From positions 6,116-70,115 of the forward strand of contig JBEKRV010000031.1 in the NCBI GenBank assembly GCA_049517675.1: 64,000 nucleotides of DNA, written 5' to 3'. A model generated the notes under the pieces. It worked only from the letters and a program-made list of their open reading frames with translations. It had not been told where the DNA came from and did not search any database. This DNA is from Bog-756 sp049517675. Its GTDB lineage: Bacteria > Actinomycetota > Acidimicrobiia > Acidimicrobiales > RAAP-2. Shown here in pieces: positions 1 through 8,114 of this stretch (the stretch's first letter is position 1; the number at the start of each line of letters is the position of its first letter). The position numbers and the translations under genes are program-made.

Positions 1-150
1 CAGGCCGCCGCCGACCTGGCCCACAAGGACCTGGCGGCGGCGGTGGCCCTGGCGGACGATCTGCGGGTGGACCTGCCCCTGGCGGCCATGACCGAGGCGC
101 GCTGCGACGACATCTTCGGCGTGGCCGGGATGCACGGTGCGGGCCGATGA
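1..150 (+). CDS. C-terminal end of a 3-hydroxyisobutyrate dehydrogenase-like protein (partial)
   Basis: Frame 1 is open from the left edge to a TGA at 148-150, giving 49 residues. It contains an HKDL motif followed by a helix and a PLPL stretch. Beta-hydroxyacid dehydrogenases of the 6-phosphogluconate/3-hydroxyisobutyrate family carry the catalytic Lys in such a KDL context in the C-terminal helical domain, followed by a similar hydrophobic-proline segment. The stop overlaps the ATG of the aldehyde dehydrogenase (ATGA), so the two are translationally coupled. Pairing with an aldehyde dehydrogenase fits oxidation of a 3-hydroxyacid or branched-chain intermediate. Only the tail is visible, so the family call is tentative. 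Confidence 0.55.
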   Translation, partial: QAAADLAHKDLAAAVALADDLRVDLPLAAMTEARCDDIFGVAGMHGAGR

Positions 151-1643
151 GCGGTCACGGCGAGGTGACGGGGGGACCGGTTCCGGTGGTGGGCGAGGAG
201 CGGCTGCTGATCGACGGTGAGCTCCGCCCCGCCCGGTCGGGACGGGTGTTCGAGACCGTGAACCCGGCCACGGGCGAGGTGCTCGGCGTGGCCGCCGACG
301 GGGACGGAGGTGACATGGACGACGCCATCGCGGCCGCCCGCCGTGCCTTCGACCGGACCGACTGGTCGACGAACGTGGCCCGCCGGGTCGCCGGGATACG
401 CCAGCTGCGGCAGGCCTTCGAGCGCAACGCCGACGCCATCCGGGCCATGACCGTCGCCGAGACGGGATCGCCGCTGTCGTTCACCTACTCCGCCCAGCTC
501 GACGCCCCCGTGGAGTCGCTCGGGTGGGTGGCCGACCTGGCCGAGTCCTACCAGTGGGAGACCGACCTGGGTGACGCCTCGCCGATGGGCATCCCGTCCC
601 ATCGGTGGGTGCGGCGGGAGGCGACCGGGGTGGTCGGGGCCATCACCCCGTGGAACGTGCCCCACCAGATCAACCTGGCCAAGCTCGGGCCCGCACTGGC
701 CGCCGGCAACACCGTCGTGTTGAAGCCGGCGCCGGACACGCCCTGGTGCGCGACCGTGCTCGGCCGGCTCGTCGCCGAGGAGACCGACATCCCGCCGGGG
801 GTGGTCAACGTCGTCCCGTCGTCGGACCACACGCTGGGCGCCGCCCTCTCGACGGACCCCCGGGTCGACCAGGTCAGCTTCACCGGATCGACGGCCACGG
901 GGCGCAAGGTGATGGCATCGGCGGCCGAGACGATCAAGAAGGTCTTCCTGGAGCTCGGCGGCAAGTCGGCCTTCGTGATCCTGGACGACGCCGACCTCCG
1001 TGGCGCGTGCGCCACGGCGGCGTTTACCGTGTGCACGCACGCCGGCCAGGGGTGCGCGATCACCACCCGTCTCATCGTGCCCCGATCGCAGTTCGACGAG
1101 GCCGTCGCATCGACGTCCAAGGTCATGGCCATGCTGCCGGCCGCCGACCCGACCGATCCCGGCACGATGTGCGGGCCGTTGATCAGTGCCCGCCAGCGCG
1201 ACCGGGTCGAGGGCTACCTGCGCCTCGCCGCCGAGGAGGGCGGAACGACCGTGCTCGGCGGCGGCCGGCCCGAGGGCCTCGATGCCGGCTTCTTCGTGGA
1301 GCCGACCCTCATCGTCGGCATCCCCAACAGTGCCCGCGTGGCCCAGGAGGAGATCTTCGGGCCGGTGCTCGTCGTGATCCCCCACGACGGGGACGACGAC
1401 GCCGTCGCCCTGGCCAACGACTCGGCCTACGGGCTGTCCGGCTCGGTGTGGGGAGCGGACCGGGAACGCGCGGTCGGGGTGGCGAACCGGATCCGTACCG
1501 GCACCATCGGCGTGAACGGCGGGCTGTGGTTCAGTCCCGACGTGCCCTTCGGGGGGTATAGACAGTCGGGCGTGGGACGCGAGTCGGGCGTGGCCGGCTT
1601 CGAGGAGTACCTCGAGACCAAGTCGCTGGCCGAGCCGGCGTGA
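147..1643 (+). CDS. aldehyde dehydrogenase (NAD(P)+-dependent)
   Basis: 498 residues, the usual length for the ALDH superfamily, which oxidises aldehydes to acids with NAD(P)+ in the cytosol. The ITPWNVP motif of the coenzyme fold lies near residue 168, the general base is Glu269 in LELGGK, and the nucleophile is Cys303 in GQGC. The conserved EEIFGPV and PFGGY motifs follow. The ATG overlaps the preceding stop by four bases. It leads an operon-like run of catabolic genes through 5206. The substrate cannot be read from the sequence; a semialdehyde made by the upstream dehydrogenase is the natural guess. Confidence 0.93.
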   Translation: MSGHGEVTGGPVPVVGEERLLIDGELRPARSGRVFETVNPATGEVLGVAADGDGGDMDDAIAAARRAFDRTDWSTNVARRVAGIRQLRQAFERNADAIRAMTVAETGSPLSFTYSAQLDAPVESLGWVADLAESYQWETDLGDASPMGIPSHRWVRREATGVVGAITPWNVPHQINLAKLGPALAAGNTVVLKPAPDTPWCATVLGRLVAEETDIPPGVVNVVPSSDHTLGAALSTDPRVDQVSFTGSTATGRKVMASAAETIKKVFLELGGKSAFVILDDADLRGACATAAFTVCTHAGQGCAITTRLIVPRSQFDEAVASTSKVMAMLPAADPTDPGTMCGPLISARQRDRVEGYLRLAAEEGGTTVLGGGRPEGLDAGFFVEPTLIVGIPNSARVAQEEIFGPVLVVIPHDGDDDAVALANDSAYGLSGSVWGADRERAVGVANRIRTGTIGVNGGLWFSPDVPFGGYRQSGVGRESGVAGFEEYLETKSLAEPA

Positions 1644-1673
1644 ACGGCACCGAGCACAGGGAGCGGAGGAACG

Positions 1674-2081
1674 ATGAGTGAGCCGACCGGGGACAGACGC
1701 GCCGCCGGAATCGCCAAGATGGACGAGGTCTACGGGTTCTCCGTCGATCCCGACACCATCGAGGGACCCTACGTCGACGTCACCGTCGACCACCTGTTCG
1801 GCGCCATCTGGACCCGGGAGGCGCTCGACACCCGCGACCGGCGCATGCTCACCATCGGGGTGCTGGCCGCCCTCGGACAGGCACCGCTGCTCGAGATCCA
1901 GTTCCGCTCCGCCCTGGAACGGGGTGAGCTCACCGACGAGCAGGTGCGCGAGGTCGTGCTGCACCTCGCCCACTACATCGGCTGGCCCCTGTCGACCGGA
2001 GTGAACGCCGCCGCCGAGAAGATCATCGCCCAGCGCCGCACCGACGCCGGTGGGACCGCGGGCGGGGAGTCCCGTCCATGA
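1674..2081 (+). CDS. carboxymuconolactone decarboxylase (CMD) family protein
   Basis: 135 residues with the all-helical CMD pattern: DHLFGAIWTREAL, DRRMLTIG, a LLEIQFRSAL helix, and a terminal HLAHYIGWP motif that resembles the active-site region of gamma-carboxymuconolactone decarboxylase. It has no cysteines, so it is not an AhpD-type peroxidase; a decarboxylase or lactone-handling role is more consistent. A strong ribosome site (GGAGCGGAGGA) precedes the ATG. It ends in a four-base overlap with the following SDR gene. The exact reaction is unknown. Confidence 0.82.
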   Translation: MSEPTGDRRAAGIAKMDEVYGFSVDPDTIEGPYVDVTVDHLFGAIWTREALDTRDRRMLTIGVLAALGQAPLLEIQFRSALERGELTDEQVREVVLHLAHYIGWPLSTGVNAAAEKIIAQRRTDAGGTAGGESRP

Positions 2082-2869
2082 GCGACACGACCGGCCCGGA
2101 GTCGCACTCCACCACCACGTTCGACTTCACCGGAAAGGTCGCCATCGTCACCGGCTCGGCCGGCGGGATCGGCCAGGCCTATGCCGAGGCGCTGGCCGGC
2201 GCCGGGGCGTCGGTGGTGGTGGCCGACATCGACGCCGCCAAGGCCGAGTCGGTCGCCGCCTCGATCCGGACGTCGGGGGGCGCGGCGGCCGGGGTGGCCG
2301 TCGACGTGGCCGACCCGACCTCGGCGGAGGCCATGGCCCGGGCCGCCGTCGACGCCTTCGGCGGCATCGACTACCTGGTCAACAATGCCGCCATCTTCGG
2401 GGACATGAAGCTCGACCTGCTGCTGACCGTGGACTGGGACTACCTCAACCGTTTCCTGTCGGTCAACATGCTGGGTGCCCTCAATTGCGTGCGGGCCTGC
2501 TATCCGGCCATGAAGGCGCGGGGCGGCGGGGCCATCGTCAACCAGTCGTCGACCGCCGCCTACCTGTACGCCGGGTTCTACGGGCTGGCCAAGGCCGGGG
2601 TGAACTCCCTCACCCAACAGCTGGCCCACGAGCTCGGAGGGTCCCGGATCCGGACCAACGCCATCGCACCGGGCCCCATCGACACCGAGGCGTCCCGCAA
2701 CGTCGTCCCCGATGCCTTCATGCAGCCGATCCTGGCCGGTCTGGCCATCAAGCGGCAGGGTCAGCCGTCCGACCTGGTGGGCATGTGCCTGTTCCTCCTG
2801 TCCGACGAGGCGTCGTGGATCACCGGCCACGTGTTCAACGTCGACGGCGGCCAGGTGGTCCGACCGTGA
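2078..2869 (+). CDS. short-chain dehydrogenase/reductase (SDR)
   Basis: 263 residues, classical SDR length. The nucleotide-binding TGSAGGIG motif begins near residue 25, an acidic residue (VADID) ends the second strand, which usually means NAD(H) preference, and NNAA is present. Catalytic Ser (157 or 158) and YGLAK (Tyr168, Lys172) complete the active site. The C-terminal FNVDGG motif is typical of the family. It probably interconverts a hydroxyl and a ketone on the operon's substrate. The ATG overlaps the preceding stop by four bases. Confidence 0.92.
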   Translation: MSDTTGPESHSTTTFDFTGKVAIVTGSAGGIGQAYAEALAGAGASVVVADIDAAKAESVAASIRTSGGAAAGVAVDVADPTSAEAMARAAVDAFGGIDYLVNNAAIFGDMKLDLLLTVDWDYLNRFLSVNMLGALNCVRACYPAMKARGGGAIVNQSSTAAYLYAGFYGLAKAGVNSLTQQLAHELGGSRIRTNAIAPGPIDTEASRNVVPDAFMQPILAGLAIKRQGQPSDLVGMCLFLLSDEASWITGHVFNVDGGQVVRP

Positions 2870-2887
2870 CGGACGCGGAGCCGTCCG

Positions 2888-3667
2888 GTGGGTGACGGCG
2901 CAGGGTCCGACCACCGGATCGAGCTCGAGTTCGTCGACGAGGTCCTGGTCGTCGCCTTCGACCGGCCCGAGGTCCGCAATGCCTTCGACTCGGCCATGTA
3001 CCGGGCCGTCGCCGGAGCACTGGCGGGCGCCCTCGAGGACGACGAGGTCCACGCCGTGGTGCTCACCGGCCGCGGCAAGGCGTTCAGCGCCGGGCAGGAC
3101 CTGCGCGAGATGGTCGCCATCGCCACCGGGGAGGGCGGGGCCGGGGCGGGGGTCGGGTTCCAGGACGTGCTCGACCTGCTGATGCGGTTCGACAAGCCGC
3201 TGCTGGCCGCCGTCCACGGCGTGGGCATGGGCCTCGGCTGTTCGATCCTCGGTCACGTCGACCTCGTGCTCATGGACGAGTCCGCCCGGCTGAGGGTGCC
3301 CTTCGCCGAGATGGGCGTCCCGCCGGAGGCGGCCAGCAGCGTCCTGCTCCCGTCCCGCATGGGATGGCAGCGGGCCGCCGCCGCCCTGCTCGCCTCGGAG
3401 TGGATCGACGCGCCGACCGCGGTGGCGTCGGGCCTCGCCCTCCGGACGTGCCCGGACGGGACGGTGCTGGCCGAGACGCTCGCCCTCGCCCGCACGATCG
3501 CCTCGTACCCGGCCAACGCCACGAGGACGATCAAGCGGCTGATGCTGGCCGGCCGGGGGAGTGCCGTGGAAAACGCCCGCCGACGCGAGGAGGCCGCGTT
3601 CGCCGCCCTCTTCGCCGACCCGTCGGTCAACCCCGGTGCGAGGCTCGCCGCAGGTCTCGGGGACTGA
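2888..3667 (+). CDS. enoyl-CoA hydratase/isomerase (crotonase) family protein
   Basis: 259 residues. The crotonase oxyanion-hole signature FSAGQDL is followed by the second conserved block HGVGMGLGCS and by an acidic residue in the AEMGVPPEAASS segment where hydratases keep a catalytic Glu. The family hydrates, isomerises or cleaves acyl-CoA thioesters. The start is GTG at 2888, 18 bases after the SDR stop. With the downstream hotdog thioesterase it indicates that the pathway proceeds through CoA thioesters. The specific reaction is not determinable. Confidence 0.9.
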   Translation: MGDGAGSDHRIELEFVDEVLVVAFDRPEVRNAFDSAMYRAVAGALAGALEDDEVHAVVLTGRGKAFSAGQDLREMVAIATGEGGAGAGVGFQDVLDLLMRFDKPLLAAVHGVGMGLGCSILGHVDLVLMDESARLRVPFAEMGVPPEAASSVLLPSRMGWQRAAAALLASEWIDAPTAVASGLALRTCPDGTVLAETLALARTIASYPANATRTIKRLMLAGRGSAVENARRREEAAFAALFADPSVNPGARLAAGLGD

Positions 3668-3672
3668 CGCCG

Positions 3673-4527
3673 GTGAGACTCGGCATCACCTGCTTCCTGA
3701 CCGACCGCGACATGGCACCGGCCGACCTGGCCCGGGCGGCCGAGGAGCGTGGCTTCACCTCGCTCTACCTTCCCGAGCACACCCATCTCCCGGTGCGTGC
3801 CGGCACACCGCCGTCACTGGTGGAGGGCGTCCGCGCGGAGGACTACCGGCGCAGCCTCGACCCGTTCGTCGCCCTGGCCACGGCGGTGCCGGTCACCACG
3901 ACCCTGCAGCTCGGGACCGGGGTGGTCCTCGCCGCCCAGCACGATCCGATCGTCCTGGCCAAGGAGGTGGCCACCCTCGACCACCTGAGCGGCGGTCGCG
4001 TGGTGCTCGGCGTCGGATTCGGGTGGAACCGCGAGGAGGCTTCCGACCACGGGGTCGACTTCGCCCTGCGCCGGAGGATCGCCCGGGAGCACGTCCTGTG
4101 CATGCAGTCCCTGTGGGGCGACGACGAGGCGGCGTTCGACGGCGAATTCGTGCATCTCGAACCGTGCTGGAGCTGGCCCAAGCCGGTGCGGGGCCGGGTG
4201 CCCGTCCTGGTCGGCGGCGGCCCGACGGCCGCCAACTTCGCCGCCATCGCCGAGTACGGCGACGGGTGGATGCCCATCGGCGGGTCCGGGATCGCCGACG
4301 CCGTCCCCGCGCTGGAGCGGGCGTTCGAGGCCCGGGGCCGGGATCCGGGGACGGTCAGGGTGGTCCCGTTCGGCACGATCCCGACCGGGGCGAAGCTCGA
4401 GCACTTCGCCCGGCTCGGTGTCGACGAGGTCGTGTTGCGGGTCCCGTCGGGAGGCACCGGCGAGATCCTCGCGGTGCTCGACGCCCATGTCGCCTATCTG
4501 GACCGGTTCGGAGGAGGAGATGACTGA
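3673..4527 (+). CDS. LLM-class F420-dependent oxidoreductase
   Basis: 284 residues from a GTG at 3673, five bases after the crotonase stop. The N-terminal strand (LGITCFLTD), the LYLPEHTHLP motif and the GVGFGWNREE segment belong to the luciferase-like monooxygenase fold, and the closest remembered group is the actinobacterial Rv2161c-type F420 family. Such enzymes use reduced F420 (sometimes FMN) to reduce or hydroxylate substrates. The C-terminal end overlaps the thioesterase start by eight bases. Cofactor choice is inferred from family, not proven here. Confidence 0.88.
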   Translation: MRLGITCFLTDRDMAPADLARAAEERGFTSLYLPEHTHLPVRAGTPPSLVEGVRAEDYRRSLDPFVALATAVPVTTTLQLGTGVVLAAQHDPIVLAKEVATLDHLSGGRVVLGVGFGWNREEASDHGVDFALRRRIAREHVLCMQSLWGDDEAAFDGEFVHLEPCWSWPKPVRGRVPVLVGGGPTAANFAAIAEYGDGWMPIGGSGIADAVPALERAFEARGRDPGTVRVVPFGTIPTGAKLEHFARLGVDEVVLRVPSGGTGEILAVLDAHVAYLDRFGGGDD

Positions 4528-5206
4528 GGACCTGCCGAGGAGGGAAGGCCCCGCTGGCCGCCCGTGGAGCGGTGGAGGCCGCGAGGAGCTCGCCGCCGCG
4601 GTCCGCCGGCTGATGGAGCTGACCGTCACCTCGGCGCCGGCGCCCGGTGCGTTCGTCGAGGCCGCCGCCCGGGTGGAGGCGGTGTCGGACGGCCTCGAGG
4701 CGGCGGTGCCCGACGACGGCGCCGGTCCGCGGGCCCGGTTCGCCGATCTCGCGGTGGGCGCCGACGAGGCGAAGGCCCTCACCGCGGCCATGCCGTTCGA
4801 CATGGTGGTCGGGACGTGCAACCCGTTGGCCCCACCCGTCGAGATCTGGTTCGAGCCGCCGGTGGCCCGGGGCCGGGTGGTCTTCTCCCCGACCTACGAA
4901 GGCGCTCCGGGATGCGTGCACGGCGCCGCGTTGGCCGCCGCGTTCGACATCGTCCTGACCGCGGCCAACGTGCTGGCCAACGCCGCGGGTCCGACGGTGG
5001 AGCTGTCCATCCGCTACGTCCGGCCCACCCTGGTCGGGGTGGAGTCGGAATTCGATGCGCAGGTGACCGAGCTCACCGACCGCCGGACCCACAGCACGGG
5101 CCGCCTCCTGCAGAACGGCGTCGTCAAGGTGGAGGCGGTGGGGGAGTTCGTCAACATGGAGCGCCGGCGCATCGACGGCCTCCACCGCGAACGGGCCGGC
5201 GACTGA
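4520..5206 (+). CDS. PaaI-type hotdog-fold acyl-CoA thioesterase
   Basis: 228 residues from the ATG at 4520, which has a GGAGGAGG ribosome site. The first 90 or so residues are a variable extension; the hotdog domain follows, with GCVHGAALAAAFD matching the HGG-type active-site helix of the PaaI/DUF4442 thioesterases and a strand such as VELSIRYVRPT. It probably hydrolyses a CoA thioester made or rejected by the operon. It is the last gene of the contiguous catabolic run. Confidence 0.82.
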   Translation: MTEDLPRREGPAGRPWSGGGREELAAAVRRLMELTVTSAPAPGAFVEAAARVEAVSDGLEAAVPDDGAGPRARFADLAVGADEAKALTAAMPFDMVVGTCNPLAPPVEIWFEPPVARGRVVFSPTYEGAPGCVHGAALAAAFDIVLTAANVLANAAGPTVELSIRYVRPTLVGVESEFDAQVTELTDRRTHSTGRLLQNGVVKVEAVGEFVNMERRRIDGLHRERAGD

Positions 5207-5251
5207 CGGGCGACCGGTCGAGGAATGCGAGCGCCCGTCCACGACATTCTC

Positions 5252-5257
5252 TAGAGT
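5252..5257 (+). promoter_or_regulatory. candidate -10 box (TAGAGT) for the substrate-binding protein gene
   Basis: TAGAGT sits in the 124-base gap before the lipoprotein gene and would give a leader of about 65 bases. No convincing -35 is visible. The downstream gene has a good ribosome site (AAGGGGAGA), so this would be an ordinary leadered transcript. Confidence 0.3.
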
Positions 5258-5330
5258 CTCCTCCGTTGCACCATGCCGGGGGGACAGGTCCGCGACCTGC
5301 CGGTCCACGCACGACGAAGGGGAGACCACC

Positions 5331-6662
5331 ATGAAGCGACCCATCAGTGCAGCCAGCTCCGCGCGGTGGAGGCGGAGCGCAGCGGTGGCCATGGCCGGTC
5401 TGGCCTTCGCCGCGGCACTGACCGCGTGCTCGTCGACCCAGCCGACGGCATCGACCACGCCGTCGACGTCGGGGACGTCGGGGACCAGGTCGACCATCCC
5501 GTCCGCGGCGTTCGCGGACACCACCGGACTCACGCCGACCAGCGTGACCGTGGGTAACGTCTCGACGCTGTACGCCGGCCTGTTCGAGGGTGCCCTGGTC
5601 GGGACCCGGGCCTATGCGGCATACGTGAACTCGCAAGGAGGGCTCAACGGCCGTCAGCTGCTGGTCGACTCCTATGACGACGGCTACCAGGGCCTGCCGA
5701 ACAAGCAGGAGACCGAGGAGGTCACCCAGAAGGACTTCGCGGCCGTCGGCGGGTTCTCCCTCCAGGACAGCTACGGCGAGACCGTGCTCGCCGCGGACCA
5801 GGCGGTGCCCAACGTGACCGTCTCCCTCGACCAGACGGCGGCAGACCTGCCCAACAGCTTCAGCCCCGACCCGGGTGCCATCGGCTGGCCGACCGGGGCG
5901 CTCATGTACTTCAAGTCCAAGTACCCGTCCTACGTGACCCATGCCGCCACCCTGGTCGCCGACCAGCCGTCGGCCATCGTCAAGTGGAGCGGGGAGCAGT
6001 CGGCGATGCAGTCCCTCGGGTACGACGTGGTCTACGACCAGCAGTTCGACATCACCCAGACGGACTTCACCCAGAACGTCGTGGCCATGAAGCAGGACGG
6101 GGTCAAGATCCTGTTCCTCGAGCAGATGCCCGAGAACTATGCGGCGGCGGTGATCAAGGCCCTCACCCAACAGGACTTCCACCCGGTGGTGGTGTTCGGC
6201 GCGTCCACCTACTCGTCGGCCCTGATCTCGGCCTCGGGCGGGGCGGCGGCCACCGATGGCGACTACCTGTACCAGGGCTTCTCGCTCTACCTGGGGGAGG
6301 ACGCGTCGGCGCTCCCGTCGGTCAACACGTTCCTCACCTGGGTCCAGAAGGTGTCGGCAGGATTCAAGCCAGACCTGTACACGCTGTTCGGATGGCTGTC
6401 GGCCGAGTTGTTCTCGCAGGCCTTCACCGCCGCCGGCAAGGACCCGACGCGGGGGAGCGTGCTGCAGCAGTTGCGCAAGATCACCGCGTTCAACGGCAAC
6501 TACCTCGCCGCCACCGCGAACCCGGCGGGCAAGGTGCCGGCCTACTGCTACGTCATGGCCCAGGTGGTCCAGGGCAAGTTCCAGCGGCTCGACGATCCGT
6601 CGGTCAACGGACCGACCCACGGCTACCGGTGCGACGGGAGCTACCACTACGCGTCGAAGTAG
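5331..6662 (+). CDS. ABC transporter substrate-binding lipoprotein (branched-chain amino acid/amide type)
   Basis: 443 residues. An Arg-rich N-terminus and hydrophobic segment end in a lipobox LTAC, with Cys33 as the lipidation site, so the mature protein is membrane-anchored outside the cell. A Ser/Thr-rich linker follows and then a LivK-like two-lobed domain (GALVGTRAYAAYVNSQGGLNGR near residues 85-107; DSYDDGYQ). The cognate permease and ATPase genes are not in the window. Position after a CoA-linked catabolic operon suggests it captures that pathway's substrate, which is inference. Confidence 0.87.
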   Translation: MKRPISAASSARWRRSAAVAMAGLAFAAALTACSSTQPTASTTPSTSGTSGTRSTIPSAAFADTTGLTPTSVTVGNVSTLYAGLFEGALVGTRAYAAYVNSQGGLNGRQLLVDSYDDGYQGLPNKQETEEVTQKDFAAVGGFSLQDSYGETVLAADQAVPNVTVSLDQTAADLPNSFSPDPGAIGWPTGALMYFKSKYPSYVTHAATLVADQPSAIVKWSGEQSAMQSLGYDVVYDQQFDITQTDFTQNVVAMKQDGVKILFLEQMPENYAAAVIKALTQQDFHPVVVFGASTYSSALISASGGAAATDGDYLYQGFSLYLGEDASALPSVNTFLTWVQKVSAGFKPDLYTLFGWLSAELFSQAFTAAGKDPTRGSVLQQLRKITAFNGNYLAATANPAGKVPAYCYVMAQVVQGKFQRLDDPSVNGPTHGYRCDGSYHYASK

Positions 6663-6678
6663 GCGCCGCGGCGGGTCC

Positions 6679-6684
6679 TAGGCT
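6679..6684 (+). promoter_or_regulatory. -10 box TAGGCT, nine bases before the SRAP start
   Basis: TAGGCT is followed by nine bases and then the ATG at 6694, with no Shine-Dalgarno sequence. Transcription would begin at or next to the start codon, giving a leaderless mRNA. Confidence 0.5.
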
Positions 6685-6693
6685 GGGTCGACC

Positions 6694-7452
6694 ATGTGCG
6701 GACGGATCGCCCTCTACTCGGACCCGGACTACCTGGCCCGCATCTTCGACGCCGATCTCGGACCCGACGTGGACCCCGGCGCGCGTCCGAGTTGGAACGT
6801 GCCCCCGACCCGGTCGGTCCTGGCGATCGCCGACGTCCCGGCCGGCGGGCCCGGTGCGGCGCCCACCGACGGGCCCGGGGGGATGCGCCGCGAGCTCGGC
6901 CGCTACCGCTGGGGCCTCGTCCCCCCGTGGGCCAGGGACCCCTCCGTCGCCAACCGGACGTTCAACGCCCGGGCCGAGACGGTGGCGTCCAAGCCGTCGT
7001 TCCGGGCGGCGTTCGCCGCCCGACGGCTCGTCGTGGTGGCCGACGGCTTCTACGAGTGGAGGCCCGGTACCGGGAAGTCCCGCCAGCCGTTCTACTTCAC
7101 CCGGGCAGACGGGAAGCCGCTGGCCCTGGCCGGCCTGTGGGAGCAGTGGTGGGGCGGGCCGGGCGCCCCGGATCGACCGGGTGAGGACCACCCGGTCCTA
7201 CGCACCTGCACGGTCATCACCACCGAGGCGGGCCCGGACATGGACGACATCCACGACCGGATGCCGGTGGTGCTCGACCCGGCCGACCTCGACGAGTGGC
7301 TCGATCCGGCCAACCGGGACAAGCCCGGGCTCGAATCGCTGCTGGTGGCGGCCCCGACCGGGACGCTCGTCCACCGGGAGGTGGCGACCAAGGTCGGCAG
7401 CGTCCGCAACGACGGGCCGGAGCTGATCGAGGCGGTGGCACCGGGCCCGTGA
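6694..7452 (+). CDS. SOS response-associated peptidase (SRAP/YedK/HMCES family)
   Basis: 252 residues. The protein begins MCGR, so removal of Met exposes Cys2, which in this family forms a covalent thiazolidine crosslink with abasic sites in single-stranded DNA. Other conserved elements are present: FNARAET, the ADGFYEW block with its catalytic Glu, and IHDRMPVVL with the conserved His. It shields abasic sites at replication forks. No LexA-type operator was recognised upstream; instead there is a leaderless-type promoter. Confidence 0.93.
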   Translation: MCGRIALYSDPDYLARIFDADLGPDVDPGARPSWNVPPTRSVLAIADVPAGGPGAAPTDGPGGMRRELGRYRWGLVPPWARDPSVANRTFNARAETVASKPSFRAAFAARRLVVVADGFYEWRPGTGKSRQPFYFTRADGKPLALAGLWEQWWGGPGAPDRPGEDHPVLRTCTVITTEAGPDMDDIHDRMPVVLDPADLDEWLDPANRDKPGLESLLVAAPTGTLVHREVATKVGSVRNDGPELIEAVAPGP

Positions 7453-7550
7453 CGGGCACGGTGCCACCGGGGCGGGACAGGTGGTCGGACGGAGGGGCCG
7501 CGGAGCCCGGAGCGACGTCCGTCCCGAGGGGTCGCCCGGACCGGTGATGC

Positions 7551-7820
7551 TCAGGCGTCGGCGGTCGCCTTGGCGACCCGCTTCATCAGGCGGGACTTCC
7601 GGTTGGCGGCCTGGTTCTTGTGGATGACACCTTTGGCCGCGGCCTTGTCGATGCGCTTGACGGCGAGCCGGACCATCTCGTCGGTGGTGTCGGCCCCGTC
7701 CACGATGGCGGCGTGGGCCCGCTTCGTACGCGTGCGCAGCTCCGAGCGGACGGCCTTGTTGCGGGCCTGACGCTTGACGGTCTGACGGTTGCGCTTGATC
7801 TGGCTACGGATGTTGGCCAC
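7551..7820 (-). CDS. rpsT: 30S ribosomal protein S20
   Basis: 89 residues from a GTG at 7820, preceded by GAGGATCCACC as ribosome site. The highly basic N-terminus (ANIRSQIKRN), the NKAVRSELRT segment and the Lys/Ala-rich C-terminus ending in RLMKR are characteristic of S20, which binds 16S rRNA in the small subunit. Length matches the family (about 86-88). It lies close to lepA, a common pairing, with the P450 gene between. It is convergent with the SRAP gene. Confidence 0.95.
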   Translation of the reverse strand: MANIRSQIKRNRQTVKRQARNKAVRSELRTRTKRAHAAIVDGADTTDEMVRLAVKRIDKAAAKGVIHKNQAANRKSRLMKRVAKATADA

Positions 7821-8099
7821 GGTGGATCCTCGTTGTCTGGGTGTCGTCCGGGGGCCGGGTGTCCGGTGGCCCGGTCGCTGTGGGAGCTGGGTCGTGCAGC
7901 ACCGTCGGTCGTGAGGCTCCACGCACCGTGTGTCCCGGTGGCTGCCCGGACGTCACCCGTCTCCGTCGTGCGGCTGCGGGGCGACCGGATCCGACGGCCC
8001 GGGGGCCTTCGGAGCAGACAGTGCAGGATAGCAGGCCGGTTCCGCGGCCTGCTACCGCCGGGGCGGGTCCCGTCCCGGCCCCGCCCACCACCGGGGCAC

Positions 8100-8105
8100 T
8101 ACGGT
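8100..8105 (+). promoter_or_regulatory. -10 box TACGGT, nine bases before the P450 start
   Basis: TACGGT, then nine bases, then ATG at 8115 with no ribosome site. It lies in the 294-base divergent gap between rpsT and the P450 gene, in which I see no gene or other structured element. Confidence 0.42.
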
Positions 8106-8114
8106 CGAGTTCCG

